The notes under the pieces are model-generated. The model was not told the DNA's origin, searched no databases, and saw only the letters and a list, made by a program, of their open reading frames with translations. Below are positions 35,255 through 42,641 of a DNA stretch of 44,050 nt, piece by piece. Source of the DNA: a virus. The stretch lies in IMG/VR virus record IMGVR_UViG_3300047322_000673, positions 1 to 44,050 of that record, one strand, 5' to 3'. Within the stretch, counting starts at the first letter, position 1. The number at the start of each line of letters is the position of its first letter. The translations under genes were made by a program, and so were the position numbers.

Positions 35255-35737
35255 CTACGTGCTCTCAACCCACGCCGGGTCTTGCGCGAACAGGCCGAAG
35301 TTGAACGTCCTCACCGAGTAGTTCTGATCCGGGGGACACTCGAGCGGCACGTCGTTACGGACGACGAGCTGGCGCTGTGTCTGACCCGTCGGCCTCCACG
35401 TCAGCGTCCCCGTCGCCGTCTCAAGCGCGGAGATACTGTCGAGCGCGATGCGGAGCTCGTCCTCCATATCGTTCCAGAGAGTCATCTGCGCCGGCGAGCA
35501 GAGCGGCTCGGAGAGGACAAGGAACACGCCGTCGATAGCGATGTGCCTGCCGCGCTTCCACCAGTTGTACGTGAGCGATCCGTCGCCGAAGCCTACGGAG
35601 TCGATGGGCGCGCTGATCGGGGCGCCGGCGAGCCCGGTCGGAATGTCCTGAATATAGAACTGGTCGGTCGCGCCGCTGTTGAACGTGATCGTCCCGGCGG
35701 GAGTGACGAGCACGTATTCGACGGAGAGGTCAGGCAT
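35255..35737 (-). CDS. Distal tail protein (Dit-like)
   Basis: 160 residues, ATG at 35737 overlapping the tape measure stop by one base. Begins MPDLSVEYVLVTPAGTITFN with a following TDQFYIQDI strand, a beta-rich N-terminal domain like that of Dit proteins, which form the hexameric ring at the tail tip. GRHIAIDGVFLVLSEP and YSVRTFNFGLFAQDP are further core strands. The order after the tape measure supports the call. Confidence 0.75.
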   Translation of the reverse strand: MPDLSVEYVLVTPAGTITFNSGATDQFYIQDIPTGLAGAPISAPIDSVGFGDGSLTYNWWKRGRHIAIDGVFLVLSEPLCSPAQMTLWNDMEDELRIALDSISALETATGTLTWRPTGQTQRQLVVRNDVPLECPPDQNYSVRTFNFGLFAQDPAWVEST

Positions 35738-38688
35738 CAGACGGTATCCGTCGCGGTGGCCTGCGTGGTGCGCTGATGCGTCGCCTCCGGGTGCGTGCGC
35801 TGCGCGACGACCCGCATGAGGACGGTGAGCATCTGCCGCTGGACGTGGATCAGCGTGGACATCTGGCTCATGCTCGCACCCTTCTGAGCGACGTGCGTCT
35901 GCGTCGCCGTCGAGACGGCGCTACCAAGATGCGTGCCCCCCGCCGGCACCGGCCCGCCGAGGCCCGCCACGGCGCTCACGCCGATCCCACCGCCGGCGCC
36001 GCCGCCGACCGTGCCCGCAGCGACGTTCGTCGGGATGAGGTTCGACAGGAGGTTCCCGACGAACCCGGCTCGAGCGGTCAGGAAGAGGAACTGGGTTTCC
36101 TTCACGGCGTCGTTGCGCTTCGCGAGCTCCTTGTTGAGCGCCCTGATCGCGGCGTTCTGCTCGGCGATGTCGTTGCGGAGGCGCTTCGTCGCGATGATGT
36201 CGCCACGGACGGCGTGCTCGCGTGCCACGTCGAGCGCGATCCGCCGCTTCCGCGCGGCAATCTCGGCTTGCTTGTTGTTCTCCGTCTGCGCGAGCGAGAT
36301 GTCGAGGTCGATGCTCGTCGCCGCGAGGTTGAACGCATTGGCTCGACGCTGCTGCCTGTTCTGCGCGATCTGCGCGTTCAGCGCCTTCTCCGCGATCTGC
36401 GACGTGACGAGCTGGACGGTCAAGTCGTGGATCGTGGCGGTTCGCAGCTTCACGTCGATGATGCTGCGTGCAAGGACGAGCCGATTCTTGATACTCGCCT
36501 GCCGCGCGTTTTCGAGGGCTATGTTGTCTTGCAGGCTTGCCGTCGCGTCGGCGCGAAGTTGCGGAATGTCCAGCTTCCCGGCGAGCCCGCTGATCGCGTC
36601 GATGATGTTTTGGTCGGCCTGAGCGATGAGGTCCTGAACCGTCTGCACGGCGGCGGCTGCATCGGCCTGGATTTGCTTCGCGGCGTTCGTCGCGTCGTCG
36701 GCGATCTGCTTCCTGATCGTGCGCTCCTGCTCGATGATCGCGAGAAGGTCCGTGCGCTTCTGACGCAGCGCCTTGACCGCCGTGTCGTGTCCCGGCCCTC
36801 CTGCTGTGGCAGCGGCGGCTACGCCTGCTGCGGCAACAGCGGCCCTCGCCGTCGCCTCCTGCTTCGCGAGATTTGCGAGCTGCTCAGCAGGGCCACCACC
36901 CTTGATCTGGATTTGGACCGCCTGATCTTGCAGCTTCGCCAGCGTCCCGCCGAGCCTGACGCCAATCGCGTTCGCTGCCGCGAGTGCTGCTGACTCGACG
37001 GTGCCGATGGCCTCGGCGAACGCCAGGACTTTCTTCGTCTCGAAGGCGTTCTCCGCGTCGGCGTGTAGCTTGTTGAAGCCGACCGAGAGGTCGTGCTGAT
37101 TTCCGGCGACCTCGATGAGCGCCCGGTCGAAGATTCTCGGATCGTGGTCCCGGAACGCCTTGACAGCCGCCTCGTGCAGCTTGTCGAGGTCGGTGGTGCC
37201 GCTCTTGAAGGCGTCGTTGATTCCCTCGATCTGCCGCTTGGCCGCTTGAATCTGAGCGGGCAGACTCGACTTGGCGAAGTTCAGGAGGTCGCTGAAGAAC
37301 CCGCCCTTTTTGTTGCCGCCCGATAGCTTGTTGAGGTCGGCGGCGAGCGAGGTCGCCTTGTCGTCGATCTTCTGGAAGATGCCTACAACGTCCTTGCCGG
37401 TTTTCACCGTGTCGGTCAGGAGCGGGACCAGCTTCTCGCCGATGGCGGCGCCGAGGTTCGTGATTTCGGCCTTGAGGATGCGCGAGCTCCCGGCGAGCCC
37501 TTCCTGCCGGCGCTGCGCTGCACCCTGCGCGTTGGCCGTCTGCTGGAACAGCAGCGTTTCGCGCGCGAGTGTGCGGTCGGCGTTCGTCAGCTCGCTCGTC
37601 AGCTTCTTGCCCGACTCGGCGAGCGCCTCCGCGTTCACAGCAGACGCGCTCAGATTGACGCCGAACTGACGGAGGCCGCGCGAGTTGCCTGCCAGCCCGA
37701 GAGCAATCGCCTTCAGCGTTTGATCGACCGGCACGTTCGCGAACGCCGCCAGATCAGCGCCTAGCTTTACGAGGTCCTCCGAGAGCTTGGGGAGGTTCTG
37801 GTGAGTGACCTTCGCCGCCTCAAGAATGTTCCCGATCTGCCCCTCGAACTTCAGAGCCTCGGTCGCCGAGATGCCGAACGTGGCGGCAAGCCCGCGAGCG
37901 TCGTGCTCGAGGCTGGCAGCCGCCTCGCCGAACACCTTCTCTACGCGCGCCCCTGCCTCGATTTCCTTGTTGGCCTCGTCGAGCGCCTTTGCGATGATGG
38001 TGACGGCCGCAGCGCCGAGCAGGAATCCGCTCGACGCCGCCAGCGTCGCACCCCTGATCTTGAACAGCGACAGCGTGTTCGCCTCGATACCGCGCCTGAG
38101 CTGCTCGTTGCGCCTGACTTGAGCGGCCGAAGCGCGCTCGTTCTCGATCTTGGCGGCGGTGTCGGCCTCTAGCGCGACGGCCTCCGCTTTGGCGGCGAGA
38201 GCCGCCTCCAACGTCGCGGCGGCGTCGGCCTGCTGTGACTCAGCGCCCTTCAGCCCTGCCGCCGCGACAGCCTTCTCGCTGGACGCGACCGCCGCGTTCG
38301 CCGCCTTGAGTACCGAGCGAGCCTTCGCGAGCTCTGTTGTCTTGCCGATGGCCGCTGTCGAAACCGCCGTGACCCGCTCCTGAGCCACGCCGACGAGTTG
38401 CTCGGCTTTCCCGAGGTTCGCCTCCTGCGTCGCGAGCTCGCGGTCGGTGATGATCTGCTGCGTCCGGGTCTTAGTCAGCTCTTTCGTCGCCACGGACGCC
38501 TGGGTCGCCGACGCTGCCGCCGCCTGATTCGCCTTGACGACGGTCTGAGCACCCTTCGTCTCCGCGACGACTGGGATACCGACGACGACCCCTTCCTGCG
38601 CCTTCCGAAGTTGGGCGATCAGGCTCGCCCGGAACTTGCTCGTGTCCGGCGTGATGAGGACTGACGCTTCAGCTAGGAACTCGCTCAC
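35737..38688 (-). CDS. Tape measure protein
   Basis: 983 residues from a GTG at 38688 that overlaps the chaperone stop as GTGA. A long Ala/Lys/Glu/Leu-rich helical protein with extended coiled coils (about residues 50-200 and 660-880) and a hydrophobic segment near 215-235 (GATLAASSGFLLGAAAVTII), typical of tape measures, whose length sets tail length (known rule of about 1.5 angstrom per residue, here near 150 nm). The C-terminus is Gly/Val/Ala-rich, then Thr/Gln-rich. It is the largest gene in the window. Confidence 0.9.
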   Translation of the reverse strand: MSEFLAEASVLITPDTSKFRASLIAQLRKAQEGVVVGIPVVAETKGAQTVVKANQAAAASATQASVATKELTKTRTQQIITDRELATQEANLGKAEQLVGVAQERVTAVSTAAIGKTTELAKARSVLKAANAAVASSEKAVAAAGLKGAESQQADAAATLEAALAAKAEAVALEADTAAKIENERASAAQVRRNEQLRRGIEANTLSLFKIRGATLAASSGFLLGAAAVTIIAKALDEANKEIEAGARVEKVFGEAAASLEHDARGLAATFGISATEALKFEGQIGNILEAAKVTHQNLPKLSEDLVKLGADLAAFANVPVDQTLKAIALGLAGNSRGLRQFGVNLSASAVNAEALAESGKKLTSELTNADRTLARETLLFQQTANAQGAAQRRQEGLAGSSRILKAEITNLGAAIGEKLVPLLTDTVKTGKDVVGIFQKIDDKATSLAADLNKLSGGNKKGGFFSDLLNFAKSSLPAQIQAAKRQIEGINDAFKSGTTDLDKLHEAAVKAFRDHDPRIFDRALIEVAGNQHDLSVGFNKLHADAENAFETKKVLAFAEAIGTVESAALAAANAIGVRLGGTLAKLQDQAVQIQIKGGGPAEQLANLAKQEATARAAVAAAGVAAAATAGGPGHDTAVKALRQKRTDLLAIIEQERTIRKQIADDATNAAKQIQADAAAAVQTVQDLIAQADQNIIDAISGLAGKLDIPQLRADATASLQDNIALENARQASIKNRLVLARSIIDVKLRTATIHDLTVQLVTSQIAEKALNAQIAQNRQQRRANAFNLAATSIDLDISLAQTENNKQAEIAARKRRIALDVAREHAVRGDIIATKRLRNDIAEQNAAIRALNKELAKRNDAVKETQFLFLTARAGFVGNLLSNLIPTNVAAGTVGGGAGGGIGVSAVAGLGGPVPAGGTHLGSAVSTATQTHVAQKGASMSQMSTLIHVQRQMLTVLMRVVAQRTHPEATHQRTTQATATDTV

Positions 38689-39289
38689 CGCACCCCGCCC
38701 ATCATCTTCTGCAACTCGGCGAGCGCCCGCGCGTTATCGACCGGGGTCGGCAGATTCGGTGCTTCCAGAGCGTCGAGGCCGAGGCTCTGATCGACGTTCG
38801 ACGTGGCTGTGAGCAAGTCCATTCCGATCCTCACGTAGCTTTCGACGGCCAGCGCGTAGCCGGCGTTGAGTGCATCTCCGATGGTGAGGGACTCCGCATC
38901 GCCGCCGGCGAGCGTTACGCGCCCTTCGATGAGCCGGCGGTTTTCCCAGGCCCAGGCTGCGAGGCTACGGAGTCCGTCGTAGGGAGGTCAGACTGAGCCT
39001 CCCACGTCCACCGCGCCAGCTCCAAGAGCTCGCCGTAGGAGGGACCCGCGTCGCCGGAGCAGAGCTCACGCCACCGCTTCGAGGCGCCGTTGCCGTCCTC
39101 TACTGCGTCGGCGATCCGGTCAATGCACATCTGCGTGAACGCATCGGTGTCGTCTGTCTTGACGAGCGACTCGCGCTCCGTCCATTCGCCGATCATCTTC
39201 AGCGGCATCATGTGGATCGTGAACGTGTTGCCCCCGAGGACGAAATCGAGGTCGCGCTGCTTTCTCAGCTCGTCGAAGTTACGCGGCAT
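38685..39289 (-). CDS. Tail assembly chaperone, long frameshifted form
   Basis: A second frame runs from just after a TGA at 38990-38988 to 38685 without its own good start and is -1 relative to the short chaperone. Its product (PYDGLRSLAAWAWENRRLIE and 80 more residues) is that of a typical T-extension. The slip must occur between 38988 and 38915; a P-site slip at CTC-CCT (near 38986-38981), where the Pro tRNA re-pairs with CCC, gives a smooth 201-residue fusion. The GGGAAAA at about 38940-38946 is in the wrong phase for a classic slippery site. Confidence 0.7.
38915..39289 (-). CDS. Tail assembly chaperone, short form
   Basis: 124 residues, ATG at 39289. Starts MPRNFDELRKQRDLDFVLGG, followed by a strand FTIHMMPLKMIGEW and a helical acidic core, as in gpG-type chaperones that coat the tape measure during tail assembly. 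Just upstream of the tape measure, as usual, and overlapped by the frameshifted extension. Confidence 0.75.
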   Translation of the reverse strand: MPRNFDELRKQRDLDFVLGGNTFTIHMMPLKMIGEWTERESLVKTDDTDAFTQMCIDRIADAVEDGNGASKRWRELCSGDAGPSYGELLELARWTWEAQSDLPTTDSVASQPGPGKTAGSSKGA

Positions 39290-39310
39290 GTGAGGGTGAC
39301 GCCCCTTTCT

Positions 39311-39880
39311 CTAGGAGGTCTCGAGGTCGTCGTAGCCGTCGAGCGCCGCGCGTAGCGTCATCGTCCACCCCGCGCACTTGCCTTGCTCGCCGACCGACTG
39401 TGCTCCCTCGAATACCAAGTTGGAGCAGAGACTAAGGAAGTCACCGGACCTCCACATGGAGAAGATGTGGTTATAGAGCGCCCAGGCGTCGGCGTTCGTC
39501 TGTTCCGCCGCCGCCTCGAGGTCGCTCGTGAGCGGCATGGTAGTGAGGATTTGGCCCGTCCTCGAGTCCGGTACGCACCGGATGATCGTCGTCACGAGCC
39601 GCACGTAGATTTTCTTCCCCGTGACGTTGCGCTTGCCGGCGTTCAACCCTCCCGGCGACACGTCCATATCGCCGATGTCGCGCACGTGAACGGTGAGCTG
39701 CGGGCAGCAATCGAACGAGGGGATGCCCGGAGACACGAAGGCCCGCTCCGGGGCACCCTCGAGCCCCGGAGCGAGCACAGGGATCGTGTTGAGCGCATCC
39801 TCGTCGGCTGCGAGCAGCTCGAGCGCGAGCGCCTGAAGGTCAGGAGGACCGGCCAAAGCGGAACCCATCTCTGAGGGCAT
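39311..39880 (-). CDS. Tail terminator / completion protein
   Basis: 189 residues from the ATG at 39880, overlapping the neck gene by 41 bases; a second ATG at 39868 is possible. FDCCPQLTVHVRDIGDMDVSPG then KKIYVRLVTTIIRCVPD is the Cys-rich beta core I associate with actinophage tail terminators, followed by a helical C-terminal half (LTSDLEAAAEQTNADAWALY). It caps the tail tube at the neck. Confidence 0.72.
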   Translation of the reverse strand: MPSEMGSALAGPPDLQALALELLAADEDALNTIPVLAPGLEGAPERAFVSPGIPSFDCCPQLTVHVRDIGDMDVSPGGLNAGKRNVTGKKIYVRLVTTIIRCVPDSRTGQILTTMPLTSDLEAAAEQTNADAWALYNHIFSMWRSGDFLSLCSNLVFEGAQSVGEQGKCAGWTMTLRAALDGYDDLETS

Positions 39881-40172
39881 CGGTCAGCCAGGGCCGGCCG
39901 TTCTGGTCGTGGAAGGCCGGGTAGTTGAAGTCCTGCCGGGGGCTGAGCGCGTCTGTGCCGATGACGGCGAAGAGTCCGACGGCGCTCGAGTCGATGCTCG
40001 CCTTGATCCCGTCCAAGAGATGCCGCGACCGGATGCCGATGATCGACCCGGAGGCGTTGTGCCGTGCCTGCTCTTCGACGCTGAAGGCGCGCGTCGCGAG
40101 GTCGATTCCTACCGGCCCGTTTGTCGAGCGGAGGAACCTCGTCAGCGCAACGTCATTGACGACAACGGTCAC
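39840..40172 (-). CDS. Neck / head-tail joining protein (HK97 gp10-like)
   Basis: 110 residues from the GTG at 40172 (GTGA overlap with the adaptor stop). The start is chosen by that overlap; upstream open frame is a shadow of the adaptor gene. LATRAFSVEEQARHNASGSI then HLLDGIKASIDSSAVGLFAV and a terminal RPWLTDALRDGFRF match the general pattern of gp10-type neck proteins ('...RPFL..AL'). Confidence 0.65.
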   Translation of the reverse strand: MTVVVNDVALTRFLRSTNGPVGIDLATRAFSVEEQARHNASGSIIGIRSRHLLDGIKASIDSSAVGLFAVIGTDALSPRQDFNYPAFHDQNGRPWLTDALRDGFRFGRSS

Positions 40173-41026
40173 GTCGCCGTCGGCAGACCGACCGCCTGCG
40201 CGAACTGAAGCTCGCGCGTCGGCGTCCAGAGCATCGGGAGCCGGACGAGGCCCGTCGGGTTGTAGGCGTTCAGGAAGGCATCGACGGCGGGAATGTTCGT
40301 TTTCCAGCCGCGCGGGATCGAGCGTCCACCCTTCTCGAACGCCCACCCGATGAACGAAGGCTTTTCGACGACGAGCCCCTGACGGAGCACGCGGATCGTG
40401 TCCTGCGGAAGATCGCACGGCGCGCTCACACACTGTTTGTAGAGCTGGCACGCGAGCTGCTCAGCGGCCAGCTTCCCCGACGCCGGCACTTCGCGGCCGT
40501 AGGTGTACGTGACGGCCCACGTTCCCGGCTGCGTCTCGTCCAAGTCCATGTTCTGACACCCCGGCCAATGCTCCCACGTCTCGTCAGAGGCGTCGGCTCG
40601 CACACGAACGAGCCAGCGGTTGCGATCCACCCGGTACGTCGCCGGATCGACCACGGCGCCGTCGATCAGAACCTCGACGACCTCTTGCACGTAGCCGGCG
40701 AGCAGCGTCCTCGAGAGCGGTCGGCAGCCGCAGCGGTCTCCGCTGCATCCCCACGCCCCGTAGCCCCATCCGTACAGCGGATCGACGAGGTACGGGTTCC
40801 AGACGATGTGGCCGCGCGAGAGGATTTGCCACGGGCACGCGCACGAGTCGGAGCAGGGCCGGACGGTGCGCTCGCAGATGCCGGGGAACAGTCGGAGCGA
40901 ATACTGGAAGAGCAGCTCGGAGGCGATGTCGGCCACCGCGTCGAAGATCGTCGCGTCGGAGGCGTCATCGACGGAGCAGCACTCGGCTACGTCGGCACCG
41001 TCAATCCAGGGTGTGCAGAGCGGCAT
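40169..41026 (-). CDS. Head-to-tail adaptor
   Basis: 285 residues, ATG at 41026 after GGAGGCGCC. It has the typical actinophage adaptor layout: Cys-rich middle (CGCRPLSRTLL), then VVEVLIDGAVVDPATYRVD, then LVRV...WPGCQNMDL, GTWAVTYTYGREVPASGKLA with an ELA helix, LPQDTIRVLRQGLVV, and a C-terminal PAVDAFLNAYNPTG. It forms the ring below the portal. Cysteines are unusually frequent (about 16). Confidence 0.85.
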   Translation of the reverse strand: MPLCTPWIDGADVAECCSVDDASDATIFDAVADIASELLFQYSLRLFPGICERTVRPCSDSCACPWQILSRGHIVWNPYLVDPLYGWGYGAWGCSGDRCGCRPLSRTLLAGYVQEVVEVLIDGAVVDPATYRVDRNRWLVRVRADASDETWEHWPGCQNMDLDETQPGTWAVTYTYGREVPASGKLAAEQLACQLYKQCVSAPCDLPQDTIRVLRQGLVVEKPSFIGWAFEKGGRSIPRGWKTNIPAVDAFLNAYNPTGLVRLPMLWTPTRELQFAQAVGLPTAT

Positions 41027-41051
41027 GGCGCCTCCATTGTTGCCGAGTGGT

Positions 41052-41086
41052 CGGAGAGCGCCTCGTTCGGGACGAGGCGCTCTCCG
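41052..41086 (-). terminator. Strong hairpin between tail tube and adaptor genes
   Basis: A 15-bp perfect stem (41052-41066 with 41072-41086) with loop TCGGG lies 9 bases after the tail tube stop, in the 68-base gap before the adaptor gene. There is no T run, so it probably acts as a partial terminator or RNA stabiliser that keeps capsid and tail tube messages more abundant than those downstream. Confidence 0.75.
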
Positions 41087-41094
41087 TTACGAGT

Positions 41095-41751
41095 CTACGA
41101 AGTCGCTGTGACGTTCTGCTTCGCGCACTCGGCGGTCGGAGGATCGTGGTCTGTCATCCACCAGCCGCCCTCTTCGATGTGCGTGTTGTCCGGCGGGCCG
41201 TCACCATACGGCCCGACTCCCCACAGCGGGTTCGTCTGCGAGTAGCCGGCGAGCACCGGCTGTGTGAGGTCCTCGCCGAACGAGTTGTTGCCCAAGTGCC
41301 AGATCGTCCTCGGAAAGACGAAGTGGAACCAGGGCAGCGTGGAGTCCTGCGCCGACCCGTTGATGTTCTGCGTCCAGAACTCGAACGCAACGGCGTCCTG
41401 ATCCGTGTCGCAATCGAGAGCGCCGGGATAGTTCACACCCACGGTGTCGGAACCGTCGAGGATGCCGTCAGCCCCGAGCATGAACTCCTGCACGACGGGC
41501 TCAAGCGATCCGTCGGTGAACTCGAACTCGAACCAGTTGAACGTGTCCGGTGCCTTGAAGCGGGCCAGCGAGCAGCCGCACCCGTTCCGCAGGCTGAACG
41601 TGTTGCCGGTGTCGATGTTCGGCGTGAGCGTTACCGTGACGGGCTTGTCCGTGACGTAGCTGTTCGCGCCTGCGATCACCGAGCCGCGAGAATCGACCCT
41701 CGTGAGACGGATGGTGCAGACTCCGAACGAGACTCCGCATGTAACTGACAT
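41095..41751 (-). CDS. Major tail protein (tail tube)
   Basis: 218 residues, ATG at 41751 after a GAGAGGGGAGGA site. MSVTCGVSFGVCTIRLTRVD and the strand pairs around CGCSLARF, then FEFEFTDGSLEPVVQEFMLGAD and the later WFHFVFPRTIWHLGNNSF follow the pattern of actinophage tail tube proteins. The position directly behind the capsid genes and before the neck genes is unusual, as tail tube genes usually come after the terminator gene. A hairpin follows. Confidence 0.75.
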   Translation of the reverse strand: MSVTCGVSFGVCTIRLTRVDSRGSVIAGANSYVTDKPVTVTLTPNIDTGNTFSLRNGCGCSLARFKAPDTFNWFEFEFTDGSLEPVVQEFMLGADGILDGSDTVGVNYPGALDCDTDQDAVAFEFWTQNINGSAQDSTLPWFHFVFPRTIWHLGNNSFGEDLTQPVLAGYSQTNPLWGVGPYGDGPPDNTHIEEGGWWMTDHDPPTAECAKQNVTATS

Positions 41752-41781
41752 CTGTTCTTCCTCCCCTCTCTACGAGGTCGT

Positions 41782-42606
41782 CTACGGCGCCCAATCGACA
41801 AGGACGCCAACTTGGAGCGCCGTGTCCCAAGTGGCGAGAGCAGCGCGCTCAGCACGGAACGTGACCGTGTTGTCCGAGCGGTCGAGCGACGTGCGTAGAT
41901 CGGAAAGGGTCGGAGCTCCGAGTCGGACCTCCACCGCGCCGGTCGCGTAAATCCAGTCTTGCCCGTCTCCGGGGCCGGCCTTTCCTGTCGGGTGGACGCC
42001 GATGTAGCCGCCGCCCGAGACGACGGGCGTGCCGTTCAGCGTGAAGAGGTTGCCCTCTTCGTCGCCTTCCAGCTTGTCGCCTTGAAGAAGAGAGATGACG
42101 GCCGGCGTCGCGTGGATCATTCCCCTGATCCCCGTCTCGCCGATGGCGTTCTCGAGCCGTGCGAGTCCCTCAGCAGCCGAGATGCCGTTAGCCCCGAGCT
42201 GCACGAGGTTCACGTCGCCGAGCGCCGGGTTGCTGAGCCCGACGACGCCGTGGGCCAGTCCGAACTCGACGCCCCACGACCCGTTCGCCTCGAACGCGAC
42301 ACGGGTCATTTCGCGCAGGCCGTTCGACGAGAACATCGAGCACGTCGTCGGGACGTACACGACGAACGCATCGAATGTCGGGAGCGGCCTGTTGTTGCCG
42401 TCCTCTTTCACCCTTGTCGTTCCTCCCGCGCACGGGTCCCACACGAACGGCGGGTCGGTCGGGAAGGTGTCGAGGACAACACCGTTCAGCCAGCGGCCGT
42501 CGTCGGCAACGACGACCCCCGGCGTGTTCAAGAGCGAGTGCGGTGGGGCGACCGGACGGGGGCCGTCTAGATCGAGCCTCACCCCTGCTGCTGTCAGTGT
42601 GCTCAT
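41782..42606 (-). CDS. Capsid-associated structural protein, 274 residues
   Basis: ATG at 42606 after GGAGGCTGATAC, 35 bases behind the capsid stop. Parts resemble HK97-fold capsid proteins: GMIHATPAVISLLQGD, LFTLNGTPVVSGGGYIG, DWIYATGAVEVRL and a C-terminal VTFRAERAALATWDTALQVG strand-helix. It could be a second shell protein, a penton, or a decoration protein. No known name. Expressed with the capsid as a tight pair. Confidence 0.55.
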   Translation of the reverse strand: MSTLTAAGVRLDLDGPRPVAPPHSLLNTPGVVVADDGRWLNGVVLDTFPTDPPFVWDPCAGGTTRVKEDGNNRPLPTFDAFVVYVPTTCSMFSSNGLREMTRVAFEANGSWGVEFGLAHGVVGLSNPALGDVNLVQLGANGISAAEGLARLENAIGETGIRGMIHATPAVISLLQGDKLEGDEEGNLFTLNGTPVVSGGGYIGVHPTGKAGPGDGQDWIYATGAVEVRLGAPTLSDLRTSLDRSDNTVTFRAERAALATWDTALQVGVLVDWAP

Positions 42607-42641
42607 GTATCAGCCTCCGTCCGGTCGTTTCCCTCAGTCGC

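Noticed and set aside
38937-38948. GGGAAAA as a standard slippery heptamer for the chaperone shift
   Set aside because: In the reading frame it is split as GGG-AAA-A, not G-GGA-AAA, so both tRNAs would mispair after a -1 slip.
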